Program-made: the position numbers and the translations under genes
Shown: piece after piece, positions 1-6,696 of the stretch
Position numbering within the stretch: the first letter of the stretch is position 1
Layout of the letters: each line of letters opens with the position of its first letter
Notes under the pieces: generated by a model
Database searches by the model: none
Seen by the model: the letters and a program-made list of their open reading frames with translations, nothing else
Told to the model about the DNA's origin: nothing
From: an uncultured Devosia sp.
GTDB lineage: Bacteria > Pseudomonadota > Alphaproteobacteria > Rhizobiales > Devosiaceae
Reading direction: 5' to 3'
DNA: 33,480 nt
Assembly: GCA_934553185.1 (NCBI GenBank)
Contig: CAKTFF010000001.1
Location: 1-33,480, forward strand

Positions 1-1
1 T

Positions 2-199
2 GCCTGGGTGCGCGTCTGGTGCGGCCAGCATATGGGTTGGCTCGAGTTTGACCCCACCAACGCCATTATCGCCGGCACAGATCACATCGCCATCGGCCAT
101 GGACGCGACTATGCCGATATCTCCCCGATTGTTGGGGTTCTAAAGACGCACGGCTCACACGAGGCGCGCCAATCCGTGGACGTTCTGCCAGTCGGCTAG
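2..199 (+). CDS. Transglutaminase-like family protein, C-terminal end (partial at left edge)
   Basis: Only the last 65 residues are inside the window; the frame is open to base 2, so the start is off the left edge. The visible part begins AWVRVW, contains GWLEFDPTN, and then GRDYADISPIVGV. This is the C-terminal part of the catalytic core of bacterial transglutaminase-like (papain-fold) proteins: the catalytic His normally sits just before the AWV stretch (one codon outside the window) and the catalytic Asp is the D of FDPTN. Family members of this type are cytoplasmic proteins, often encoded beside alpha-E and circularly permuted ATP-grasp proteins, and are thought to act as proteases or amide-bond enzymes; the substrate is unknown. 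It ends 17 bases before an EcfG-type promoter, so the genes downstream are probably separately transcribed. Confidence 0.8.
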   Translation, partial: AWVRVWCGQHMGWLEFDPTNAIIAGTDHIAIGHGRDYADISPIVGVLKTHGSHEARQSVDVLPVG

Positions 200-216
200 C
201 CTGCTTTCGCCTTGCC

Positions 217-241
217 GGAACCAAAATTCACCCACCTCGTT
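217..241 (+). promoter_or_regulatory. EcfG (general stress response) promoter, exact match
   Basis: GGAAC at 217-221, a 16-base spacer, then CGTT at 238-241. This is the consensus of alphaproteobacterial EcfG sigma factors (GGAAC-N16/17-CGTT). It lies 42 bases before the GTG at 284, and the sigma factor itself is encoded at 5762-6313. The position shows that the reading frame cannot start at the TTG at 212, which would lie upstream of the promoter. Confidence 0.8.
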
Positions 242-283
242 GCTCGCCCAAGCGCAGAATGGCGCGAACCCTGGGAGGCGAAT

Positions 284-448
284 GTGACGCATATGGAACT
301 CAAGGCACTCGAAAGCGCCGGCCGCTCCGCAACGGCCTGGACCGAAGGCTATGACGGGGAAACCCATTATCTCGATGTCGCCCGGGCTCTGGTACCCGCC
401 TTTGCCATTCTGGCGGCGGCCGTCATCCTGATGCTGGCCATCCTTTAG
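284..448 (+). CDS. Small single-pass membrane protein, probable stress-response target
   Basis: This 54-residue protein has a polar N-terminal half (ETHYLDVARA is its last polar part) and one C-terminal transmembrane helix rich in Ala, Ile, Leu (about residues 36-54), so it is probably tail-anchored in the inner membrane. I do not recognise the family. The start chosen is GTG 284: it has GGGAGG at 273-278 five bases upstream, and it lies just downstream of the exact EcfG promoter at 217-241. The frame is open upstream to TTG 212, but that codon precedes the promoter. ATG 293 is a possible shorter start. A DUF3309 gene follows 28 bases downstream and probably shares the transcript. Function is unknown; a role in envelope stress is inferred only from the promoter. 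Confidence 0.6.
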   Translation: MTHMELKALESAGRSATAWTEGYDGETHYLDVARALVPAFAILAAAVILMLAIL

Positions 449-476
449 CGCTGCAACACTCAAACAGAAGTGCAAG

Positions 477-635
477 ATGGGCCTGGGTACAATCCTTCTG
501 ATTATTCTGGTTCTGCTGCTGATTGGCGCGCTGCCCAGCTGGGGCTATTCGCGCAGTTTTGGCTACTTTCCGTCCGGCATCCTGGGCGTTGTTCTCGTGA
601 TTGTTCTGATTTTGGTGCTGATGGGGCGGATCTGA
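477..635 (+). CDS. DUF3309 family small membrane protein
   Basis: A 52-residue, almost wholly hydrophobic protein. It has an N-terminal helix beginning GTILLIILVLLLIGALPSW, a short central loop with GYSRSFGYFPSG, and a second helix ending LMGRI. Two helices around a W-x-Y-S-R...G-Y-x-P-S-G loop match the DUF3309 family, which is common in Proteobacteria and has no established function. The gene follows the 54-residue protein by 28 bases and is followed at 665-699 by a strong terminator, so the two form a short unit behind the EcfG promoter at 217-241. DUF3309 genes being stress-induced is consistent with this location but is inference. Confidence 0.8.
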   Translation: MGLGTILLIILVLLLIGALPSWGYSRSFGYFPSGILGVVLVIVLILVLMGRI

Positions 636-664
636 CGCTGATGCGCCGATGATCGAGCCGTTTG

Positions 665-699
665 AGCCCTCACTCGCAGCGAGTGGGGGCTGTTGTTTT
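665..699 (+). terminator. Rho-independent terminator of the DUF3309 unit
   Basis: An 11-bp stem (left arm 665-675, right arm 681-691, one T-G wobble) closes a five-base loop and is followed by GTTGTTTT. It separates the DUF3309 unit from the next EcfG promoter at 708-732. Confidence 0.8.
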
Positions 700-707
700 G
701 CGCTTCT

Positions 708-732
708 GGAACCCCGGTGATTGCCCTACGTT
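708..732 (+). promoter_or_regulatory. EcfG (general stress response) promoter, exact match
   Basis: GGAAC at 708-712, 16-base spacer, CGTT at 729-732. It starts nine bases after the T-tract of the preceding terminator and 31 bases before the ATG of the DUF883-like gene at 763. Confidence 0.85.
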
Positions 733-762
733 ATCCGCTCGCCAATCACAGGAGCGTCAACA

Positions 763-1137
763 ATGGCTACCAAATCCAGTATTGCAGCCGAAATTCAAGA
801 AGCAGCAGATGTCGCCGATGCCGAGATCAACCGAGCCGATGCCGAGGCGCGTGAAGCTCAGCTCGAAAGCCAGGTGTCGCAGCTGCAGACTGAACTCAAG
901 GCTGTTGCGGCAACGCTCGCCAAGCTGACCAGCGACAAGGTGAACGAAGTGCGCGATGTCGCCAAGAGCGAGGCGCGCCATCTGCAGCGGCAGGGCCAGA
1001 ACGTCGTGGAAGACGTGCAGAGCCAGGCTGTCGCAATGGAACAGCAGCTCAAGGACACCATTCGCGAGAAGCCGTTGACCGCCGTGGCAAGCGCCGTCGG
1101 CATCGGGTTCATCCTCGCCATCCTGTCCCGGCGCTAG
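763..1137 (+). CDS. DUF883 (ElaB/YqjD-like) membrane-anchored protein
   Basis: A 124-residue protein. Residues about 5-95 are highly charged and Ala/Gln/Glu-rich with heptad character (long amphipathic helix or coiled coil). After the typical REKPLTAVASAVGIGFILA segment comes a C-terminal transmembrane helix ending LSRR. This layout is that of the DUF883/ElaB/YqjD family. In E. coli these tail-anchored inner-membrane proteins are induced in stationary phase by RpoS, and YqjD binds ribosomes. Here an exact EcfG promoter at 708-732 precedes the gene, so the alphaproteobacterial general stress sigma factor replaces RpoS. The start is ATG 763 with GGAG at 751-754. The next gene starts six bases after its stop, so the two are co-transcribed. 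Confidence 0.85.
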   Translation: MATKSSIAAEIQEAADVADAEINRADAEAREAQLESQVSQLQTELKAVAATLAKLTSDKVNEVRDVAKSEARHLQRQGQNVVEDVQSQAVAMEQQLKDTIREKPLTAVASAVGIGFILAILSRR

Positions 1138-1142
1138 GCAAC

Positions 1143-1577
1143 ATGAACCTTTTGATCCCACTGGCCGCCATGCTCGGCCTTGAGGTCGACTCGATCACCG
1201 AGCGCGTCCGCAATGCCGTCATGATCAATACGGTCATGGCGGTCTTCGGCTTGATCGGCTTTGTGTTCGCACTGGTCGCGCTTTATCTGGCCCTGAGCCG
1301 CAGCGTGGGCAGCATCTATGCTGCCACCATTCTGGCAGCGGTGTTCCTCGTTCTGGCTTTTGCGATCTGGCTTGGCGGCCGGATGGCCCAGGCTAGGCAC
1401 CACCGTGCACAGGCCGAGAAACGCCGCAGCAGCGAAACAAGCGCCTTCGTGACCACCGCCGCCCTGACGGCTTTCCCCACCATCATGAAAACGCCCGGCC
1501 TGCGCATCTGGGGCATCCCCGCTGCAGCCGCCGCAGCTTATTTTCTGATGCGGGGCAAGAACCGACCCGACCTATGA
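1143..1577 (+). CDS. Holin-X / phage-holin-family-like membrane protein
   Basis: A 144-residue protein. Two adjacent hydrophobic helices lie at about 30-50 and 57-78, followed by a basic stretch (QARHHRAQAEKRR), and a third weaker hydrophobic segment lies at about 119-136. Helix pair plus basic linker resembles the Actinobacterial Holin-X/DUF1469 type often encoded directly beside DUF883 proteins; despite the name there is no sign of phage genes here. It starts six bases after the DUF883 stop and shares its EcfG promoter. A role in membrane or cell-envelope adaptation under stress is inferred. A GC-rich hairpin follows at 1581-1602. Confidence 0.7.
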   Translation: MNLLIPLAAMLGLEVDSITERVRNAVMINTVMAVFGLIGFVFALVALYLALSRSVGSIYAATILAAVFLVLAFAIWLGGRMAQARHHRAQAEKRRSSETSAFVTTAALTAFPTIMKTPGLRIWGIPAAAAAAYFLMRGKNRPDL

Positions 1578-1580
1578 ATG

Positions 1581-1602
1581 GAGGCTGCCTTCGGGCAGCC
1601 TC
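1581..1602. terminator. Hairpin between convergent genes, possible bidirectional terminator
   Basis: A perfect 9-bp stem (GAGGCTGCC / GGCAGCCTC) with a stable TTCG loop sits exactly between the holin-like stop at 1577 and the stop of the convergent kinase (1602-1604). Neither side has a clear T-tract, so it may mainly protect 3' ends or cause weak termination. Confidence 0.5.
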
Positions 1603-3125
1603 TACGCCTCTTCCTGAGGAAGTGGCATCCAGATCCGCGCCACCACGCCACTTTCCGCAAACTCAAGTTGAACGTCGCTGTCGAGCACCTTGGCAAGGCT
1701 GCGCTCGATGAGTTTGGCGCCAAGTCCATATTCCGATGGGGGCGTCACACGTGGTCCACCCTCGTCCTGCCAAACAAGCGACAAACCCGGCTGGGGTTCC
1801 GGCCTGATCTCCCAGTCGATATTGACCGTACCGACATCGTCCGACCAGGCGCCATAGCGATGGGCGTTGGTGGTCAGTTCATGCAGGATCAGCCCCAGGC
1901 CAAGCGCATGGTCGGCCGGCAAGGTGACATCGTCCCCGTGCACCGATGCGCGATCCGGCTTGGTGCGGAAACCCGGTCCAAGCTGAGAGCCGATTACCTC
2001 ATAGAGTTGCACGCCGGACCAATCGCGGTCCGCCAGCAGCACATGCGCCTCCGAAATCGTGCGCAAGCGCCCCGAAAAAGCGTCGATGAAGTCCTGTGGG
2101 TCGGGATTTTGCCGAATAGTCTGGCGCGCCACAGACTGGATCATGGCCAGCGTGTTCTTGACGCGATGGTTGAGCTCGCGCAGCAGCAGCCTTGTTTGAT
2201 CGGCGGTTTGCTTGTTCTCCGTGATGTCGGTCGTCGCCCCCATCATCACCAGAGGCTGGCCAGAGGCATCACGCTGATAGACCCGTCCGCTCATCGTGAG
2301 CCATCGACCAGACCGGGCAACGCGCGTCTCCACATTGAGGTCGACGCCCTGTGCGAAGCTGGCTTCCACGCCCGTCTGCAAGGCCAGACGATCGGCTTCA
2401 TGGCTGGCATCGAAAATATCCTGCGCCTGCACTTTCTCGGTTTCGGGCAGCTCATACATTCGCCGGAAGGTATCGTTGCAGGTCACTTCGCCGGTCTGCA
2501 CATCCCAGACCCAGCTACCCACCTTGCCCGCTTCAAGCGTCAAAGCATGACGCCATTCTTCCTTCACCAAAGCGGCTGCGGTGCGCGCGCGCACCCTCGC
2601 CTCGTCTTTCAGGTGCAACAGTGCCGAGGCAAGATGGGCCAGATCGACGAGGTGCTCGACGAGTTCAGGCGCGACGCTGTCGCGCGGCTTGGTGCTGATG
2701 ACACACAGCGTGCCGACCTTCTGTCCACCCGCAACCACCGGTGCACCGGCATAAAAGCGGATGCCGGGCCAGCCGACGACGAGAGGGTTGTTCTCGAAGC
2801 GCGGGTCGGCCGCCGCATCCAGAACCACCAGCGCGTCTTCTTCGCCTGGCAGGGCAATGGCATAGGCGCAGAACGATGTATCAGTGCGCGCTTCGGACAT
2901 ATTGTCGACGCCGAAGCACGACTGAAACCATTGCCTCTCCTTGTCGATCAAGGTGACGAGCGCAATTTCCGTATCGAACATGCGGGCTGCCGTGCGGCCG
3001 AGCCGATCGAAATCGGCATCTTTTTCGCCATCGATGACGTCGAGAATGGCCATCGCATGCAATCGCGCCGGATCATCGACAACTTTCCGCACCTCGTCGG
3101 GAAGGCGGAAATCTCTATCTGTCAC
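1602..3125 (-). CDS. GAF-PAS-HWE family sensor histidine kinase
   Basis: A 507-residue soluble kinase with no transmembrane segment. A GAF domain spans about 20-170, a PAS domain about 190-305 (ending ATTDITE), and the HWE kinase core about 311-503. The phospho-accepting His is H320 in RELNHRVKNTLAM. The HWE-specific N-box His is H415 in HELTTNAHRYGA, and GLG at 467-469 is the ATP-lid glycine motif. The third signature, W-x-E before GGP, reads W452-Q-D454 here, so the Glu is replaced by Asp. HWE kinases typically phosphorylate single-domain receivers or PhyR; with phyR 3.6 kb away, a role in feeding the general stress response is likely but inferred. The start is a GTG with a weak ribosome site. 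A near-consensus EcfG promoter lies at 3180-3204. Confidence 0.88.
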   Translation of the reverse strand: MTDRDFRLPDEVRKVVDDPARLHAMAILDVIDGEKDADFDRLGRTAARMFDTEIALVTLIDKERQWFQSCFGVDNMSEARTDTSFCAYAIALPGEEDALVVLDAAADPRFENNPLVVGWPGIRFYAGAPVVAGGQKVGTLCVISTKPRDSVAPELVEHLVDLAHLASALLHLKDEARVRARTAAALVKEEWRHALTLEAGKVGSWVWDVQTGEVTCNDTFRRMYELPETEKVQAQDIFDASHEADRLALQTGVEASFAQGVDLNVETRVARSGRWLTMSGRVYQRDASGQPLVMMGATTDITENKQTADQTRLLLRELNHRVKNTLAMIQSVARQTIRQNPDPQDFIDAFSGRLRTISEAHVLLADRDWSGVQLYEVIGSQLGPGFRTKPDRASVHGDDVTLPADHALGLGLILHELTTNAHRYGAWSDDVGTVNIDWEIRPEPQPGLSLVWQDEGGPRVTPPSEYGLGAKLIERSLAKVLDSDVQLEFAESGVVARIWMPLPQEEA

Positions 3126-3179
3126 TTACTAAACCCGACACCAGACACACACACTGCAACTTCTAGGTTAACCGCTAAA

Positions 3180-3204
3180 AACCAATCACTGTGCATTGGG
3201 TTCC
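3180..3204 (-). promoter_or_regulatory. Near-consensus EcfG promoter for the GAF-PAS-HWE kinase
   Basis: On the minus strand GGAAC (3204-3200), 16-base spacer, GGTT (3183-3180); only the first base of the -10 element differs from CGTT. It overlaps the 3' end of the lipid kinase gene and lies 55 bases before the kinase start at 3125, giving the kinase a possible stress-specific promoter inside the operon. Confidence 0.45.
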
Positions 3205-4121
3205 ACTTCTTCGCCGATTGTTTGCGCATCGGGCGGCATAAGGACGTTGAGGCTGCCGGCATGCACCTTGATGCTCACGGAACGCTCAAGCTTGATCAGT
3301 TCTCCATCAATCACGGCGTGAGCGCCGCGTTTTCTCTTGGGGAAGTGCAAGATAACCTCCTCGACTTCCTTCTCCGACACCATCGGACTGGCGCGCCATG
3401 TGCCCATGAACAGGTCCGCAGCAAGCTTGAGCAAGGCGGCGGTGGATACGGGCGCGGCCACGTAAACCCCAAGCATGCCCCTATCAAGACTTGCAGCGTG
3501 GATTTGCCCGTCGCCAAGCGGATTGTTCGACACGGCAATGCCCGACACGCGCAGGATCTCGCGTCCATGCGCAGTCTGGATTTCGGCCTCAAATTGTGGC
3601 GGGTTCATTGCCGCAGCGCCGATCGCGCGCAGGCTCGCCAACATTTTACCTAACCGGCTGCGATAAGACATGTTCTCGCGGATGCGCACCAGGCGCGCAT
3701 GGATGCCGACGCTGAATTGGTGAACAAACGGCCGTCCATTGGCCGTGGCGATATCGACCTGCCGGACCTCACCGCGCGCTATGGCGTCCAGCGCCTCGGG
3801 CAGTGTCAGCGGCACTTTGAGCGCCCGCGCGAAGAGGTTCATCGTGCCTACGGGAAGGATCGCCAACGGCATCCCCGTTGCAAAGGCGACCGAGGCCGCC
3901 GTTGAGATCGTGCCGTCCCCTCCCCCTGCCAAAACGGCACCGACGCCTGGGGTCGCAGCAGCTTTCTCGAGCGTCCTTTTGACGTTTCGCCCTTCGACCA
4001 CCTGGCAATCAAGCTCATGGCCATGCCGGGCGAAGATGCCGACGGCTTGGGCGCAAAACGCGTCCAGATCCATGGTGCGGAGCGTTCCGCCATCGCGATT
4101 CAACACGGCAATGATGCGCAA
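3186..4121 (-). CDS. Diacylglycerol/lipid kinase family protein (YegS/DgkB-like)
   Basis: A 311-residue soluble protein of the DAGK catalytic superfamily, of normal length. The N-terminal domain has the nucleotide-binding GGGDGT motif at 66-71 and PVGTMNLFARAL from residue 90, and the C-terminal beta-sandwich contains AVIDGELI. Such enzymes transfer the gamma-phosphate of ATP to diacylglycerol or related lipids, recycling diacylglycerol at the inner membrane; the exact substrate cannot be read from sequence. The first codon is a TTG at 4121 (MRIIAVLNRDGG fits the family N-terminus; no ATG is available). It lies 30 bases downstream of the CHASE3-like kinase and 60 upstream of the HWE kinase on the same strand, so the three probably form one unit. 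Confidence 0.88.
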   Translation of the reverse strand: MRIIAVLNRDGGTLRTMDLDAFCAQAVGIFARHGHELDCQVVEGRNVKRTLEKAAATPGVGAVLAGGGDGTISTAASVAFATGMPLAILPVGTMNLFARALKVPLTLPEALDAIARGEVRQVDIATANGRPFVHQFSVGIHARLVRIRENMSYRSRLGKMLASLRAIGAAAMNPPQFEAEIQTAHGREILRVSGIAVSNNPLGDGQIHAASLDRGMLGVYVAAPVSTAALLKLAADLFMGTWRASPMVSEKEVEEVILHFPKRKRGAHAVIDGELIKLERSVSIKVHAGSLNVLMPPDAQTIGEEVEPNAQ

Positions 4122-4151
4122 GATGGTCTCGCTCCAAAAGAGGCTGAAGGG

Positions 4152-5543
4152 TTATGGACGTAGGTGCGGCAGGGGGATCTGGACAAGCAAGCCGCCTTCA
4201 GGAGGCCGTTGGTAATCGGGCTTGCCACCGAACTGTGCGGCAAGCTGCCGGATGATCACCGAACCAAGTCCTTCCTGCCCGAACGGCCGATCCTCGGCCA
4301 TACCCACACCATTGTCGGAAACAGTCAAGGTCGGCACGCCGGTGGCGTCCTGCTCGACGCGGACCGAAATTCGCCCGCTCCGATCGCCGGGAAAGCCATG
4401 CTTGATGGCGTTGGTGACCAGTTCACCAACAAGGATGCCGACGGTCGTGGCGTCACGCGATTTGATGACGATGGGCGCGATAGAGCCTTCAATCCGCACC
4501 TTGGCCGTGTCTACCGTGGCGGCGAGATCGTCCAGCACGGCACCCAGAAAAGCATCGAGTGAGACGGTTTCAAGATCGCTGCCCAGCCGCAGGCGCCGAT
4601 GCGCTGCAGCGATGGCGTGAACGCGGGCATGGGCCGCCTCGAGCGCGCTGCGCACATCGTCCGATGACGTCCGCAGCAATTGCAGGCCCAGCAGCGAAGA
4701 AACCGTCGATAAGGAATTGCCAATGCGATGGCTCGTGTCACGCAGGAGGGCCTCAACGCGCTCCCGCTCGTGCTCGGCATGCGTGCGCGCTTCGTCCAGC
4801 GCTTGTGTTCGTTCGCGAACCCGCGCTTCAAGAATCTCGTTCTGGTCGGCGAGTGCGCTCTGGCTCTGCGCCATGCTTCTGACCTGCTGCCTGGTGCGCA
4901 ACACAATAAAGGCCGCAAGAACCAGAACGCCAAGCAACGCCGCCAGCAGGAGGGCGATCAGTCTCAGCCGCGACTGCTCGATGGCTTGTTCGCCGGCCAG
5001 GATCTGCTCGCCTAGGCGTGTCTCCAACTCTTCGAGTTCGGCACCCACCAAAGACAGGTTCTGTCCGGTTGCGTGCAAAACCTTTGCAGCTGATCCCTGC
5101 GTCGGAACTGGCGTTCCAGCCTGGCTGACGCCGCGCTCCAGTTCGGCGAGCTGGAACACGACCTGTTCGGCCACGCGCTCCACAAGCGCTGCTTCACTTG
5201 CATGCGCCAGTGTTGCTGCCCGGAGCGCCGCCAGCCGGTTATTGCTTTGCTCGGCATAGCGGCGATAGGCATCAAGAAACACAGGATCGGCGGTGAGGGC
5301 ATAAGCGAGCTGATTGTCGCCGGCTTGGCTCAAAGCCATCCGCAGCTCGCGGGTTTCAGCACCCAATGCATAGGCGTGCCGGACATCACTGATTTGCTTG
5401 TCGATGCTCTGGACCAGTGCCAATGCGGCAAGGCACGCCAGAACAACCAAGACAACGAGCGCGCCGACAATGACATAGGGCGCAGCCTGACGCCGCTGAG
5501 GAGCCGTATGGGCGGGACGGTCCGCGCCATGGGCCAAGCTCAT
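4152..5543 (-). CDS. Membrane sensor histidine kinase, CHASE3-like sensor with HisKA_2 domain
   Basis: A 463-residue inner-membrane kinase. Transmembrane helices lie at about 23-46 and 194-216 (numbered from ATG 5543). Between them is a roughly 150-residue, all-helical periplasmic segment of the CHASE3 type. A coiled coil follows (about 225-268), then a HisKA_2 domain with phospho-His in DTSHRIGNSLS (H272) and an ATPase domain with GELVTNAIKHGF and SDNGVGM. It lacks the HWE N-box His, so it is HisKA_2 rather than HWE, like several PhyK-type kinases of the general stress response. I prefer ATG 5543, which has GGTGAG five bases upstream, over GTG 5549. It is the first gene of the unit with the lipid kinase, lies 219 bases downstream of ecfG, and is separated from it by a terminator. 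Confidence 0.88.
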   Translation of the reverse strand: MSLAHGADRPAHTAPQRRQAAPYVIVGALVVLVVLACLAALALVQSIDKQISDVRHAYALGAETRELRMALSQAGDNQLAYALTADPVFLDAYRRYAEQSNNRLAALRAATLAHASEAALVERVAEQVVFQLAELERGVSQAGTPVPTQGSAAKVLHATGQNLSLVGAELEELETRLGEQILAGEQAIEQSRLRLIALLLAALLGVLVLAAFIVLRTRQQVRSMAQSQSALADQNEILEARVRERTQALDEARTHAEHERERVEALLRDTSHRIGNSLSTVSSLLGLQLLRTSSDDVRSALEAAHARVHAIAAAHRRLRLGSDLETVSLDAFLGAVLDDLAATVDTAKVRIEGSIAPIVIKSRDATTVGILVGELVTNAIKHGFPGDRSGRISVRVEQDATGVPTLTVSDNGVGMAEDRPFGQEGLGSVIIRQLAAQFGGKPDYQRPPEGGLLVQIPLPHLRP

Positions 5544-5572
5544 TGTCACTCACCCGCTCTGAACGCTTGAAC

Positions 5573-5597
5573 AGCGTTCAACCTGCTCGTCGGTTCC
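5573..5597 (-). promoter_or_regulatory. Possible EcfG-type promoter for the CHASE3-like kinase
   Basis: Minus-strand GGAAC (5597-5593), 16-base spacer, CGCT (5576-5573), three of four bases of the -10 element. It lies 30 bases before the ATG at 5543. The -10 falls inside an inverted repeat (GAACGCT...AGCGTTC, 5561-5579). Promoter use is uncertain because one of the conserved T bases is lost. Confidence 0.35.
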
Positions 5598-5701
5598 ATT
5601 TCGCTTAAAGAATAGCGACTTTTGAGCTATTTTGCTAGACAACCGCCCAATCGTGCTCAACCCGACCTGGTGCAAGCAAGGGGCGCATCCAGAGCGAGGT
5701 C

Positions 5702-5735
5702 CATAAAGGACAAAGCCGGCCTCGAAGGACCGGCT
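5702..5735 (-). terminator. Rho-independent terminator of nepR-ecfG
   Basis: Reading the minus strand, AGCCGG...CCGGCT (5735-5714) forms a hairpin around a CCTTCGA-type loop, followed by TTGTCCTTT (5713-5705). It starts 27 bases after the ecfG stop and insulates the downstream kinase gene. Confidence 0.7.
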
Positions 5736-5761
5736 CGTCAAATTCATAGGCTATCGCGAAG

Positions 5762-6313
5762 CTAGAAGCTGTGGTTGGAGGTCGTCACCTGCGCCGAGAC
5801 GGCGTCGGGACCGTAATCAGCCTCGCCGCTGATCTTGAGGATGTCTTGGAGGCGCGTGCGCGCCCGGCTGACCCGGCTCTTCATCGTACCCACGGCGCAG
5901 TCGCAGATTTCTGCGGCTTCTTCATAGGAAAAGCCTGAAGCGCCGATCAGGATCACTGCTTCACGCTGGTCGTCCGGCAACTGGCCAAGGGCTTTCTTGA
6001 AGTCCTGCATGTCCATCGAGCCATACTGGGCCGGATGCACCGACAGCCGCTCGGTAAACGCACCATCGCTGTCCTGCACTTCGCGGCCACGCTTGCGCAT
6101 CTGGCTGTAAAATTCGTTGCGGAGGATGGTGAAAAGCCAGGCTTTGATGTTGGTCCCCATCTCGAAGCTGGACTGCTTGGCCCAGGCTTTCATGACGGTG
6201 TCCTGCACCAGATCGTCGGCCTTGTCGTGCTTGCCCGTCAAGGACACGGCAAAAGCGCGCAGGCTCGGCAAAGTTGCAAGCATCTCGCGCTTGAACGACG
6301 GCGACTCGGTCAT
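5762..6313 (-). CDS. ecfG: EcfG-type RNA polymerase sigma factor (general stress response)
   Basis: A 183-residue ECF sigma factor. Region 2 spans about 12-75, including DDLVQDTVMKAWAKQSSF and FTILRN for -10 recognition and melting. Region 4 spans about 103-158, with YEEAAEICDCAVGTMKSRVSRAR as the helix-turn-helix for -35 recognition. Its place directly after nepR and divergent from phyR identifies it as the EcfG-group sigma factor that directs the general stress response of alphaproteobacteria. The ATG at 6313 is chosen because it lies four bases after the nepR stop with GGAGAA just before it and gives the family's usual length; the longer frame up to 6481 only overlaps nepR. NepR holds it inactive until phospho-PhyR captures NepR. 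Its promoter class can be read at three sites in this window. Confidence 0.95.
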   Translation of the reverse strand: MTESPSFKREMLATLPSLRAFAVSLTGKHDKADDLVQDTVMKAWAKQSSFEMGTNIKAWLFTILRNEFYSQMRKRGREVQDSDGAFTERLSVHPAQYGSMDMQDFKKALGQLPDDQREAVILIGASGFSYEEAAEICDCAVGTMKSRVSRARTRLQDILKISGEADYGPDAVSAQVTTSNHSF

Positions 6314-6317
6314 GAAG

Positions 6318-6539
6318 TTATTCTCCGCTTCGGGGAGAATGCTTAGCCTTTTGCGCCTGCTCGGCGCCATCGAGCTTTTCAAGCAGGTCAAGCAATTGGT
6401 CTGGCACCCCCTCTTCCTGCACCGCTCCGTATAGCGCGCGCAGACGATTGCCGATGTCCGTGTTTGGACCCAGCCCATCATCAGCCCGCCCCGCCTGCGT
6501 CCGCATACGTTGCTGGGTCACCAGTTTGTCCTTCATCAT
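6318..6539 (-). CDS. nepR: NepR anti-sigma factor
   Basis: A 73-residue protein. The core, IGNRLRALYGAVQEEGVPDQ followed by LLDLLEKLDGA (about residues 29-59), is the two-helix NepR signature that clamps EcfG and is also the surface taken up by PhyR; both tails are polar and probably disordered, as usual. The start is the ATG at 6539, with a second Met directly after; the ribosome site is weak. The stop is four bases before the ecfG ATG, so the pair is translationally coupled, which would balance sigma and anti-sigma. No good EcfG promoter is seen ahead of it, only a GGAAC at 6613-6609 without a matching -10. Confidence 0.93.
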   Translation of the reverse strand: MMKDKLVTQQRMRTQAGRADDGLGPNTDIGNRLRALYGAVQEEGVPDQLLDLLEKLDGAEQAQKAKHSPRSGE

Positions 6540-6621
6540 GCCGTGTCTAGACCGTCAGATACGTTGAATTGCCCACAATGGCGATGGTAATTCGTGAGTG
6601 CAAAAAAAGTTCCCACCAGGA

Positions 6622-6647
6622 GGAACTTTGTTCAGTCGGCGCCCGTT
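6622..6647 (+). promoter_or_regulatory. EcfG promoter of phyR, exact match
   Basis: GGAAC at 6622-6626, a 17-base spacer, CGTT at 6644-6647, 50 bases before the phyR ATG. It implies positive feedback, EcfG raising PhyR. A second GGAAC lies on the opposite strand at 6613-6609, so the two -35-like elements form an inverted repeat (AGTTCC / GGAACT). Confidence 0.85.
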
Positions 6648-6696
6648 TTTCGCATTCGTGCGTCACACGAGCCTTAGCGTCACCGGGAGTTCACAT

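Noticed and set aside
1143..1577. Evidence of prophage from the holin-like protein.
   Set aside because: There are no lysis, structural or integrase genes nearby, and the pairing with a DUF883 gene behind an EcfG promoter fits a chromosomal stress unit.
1578..3653. A 691-codon open frame on the plus strand.
   Set aside because: It is antisense to the GAF-PAS-HWE kinase and lipid kinase, which have clear domains. Its translation has no recognisable motif and is rich in Arg/His, as expected for an opposite-strand frame in GC-rich DNA.
6598..6696. A longer phyR starting at GTG 6598.
   Set aside because: The exact EcfG promoter (6622-6647) lies inside it, and PhyR proteins begin like the product of ATG 6697, which has a good ribosome site.
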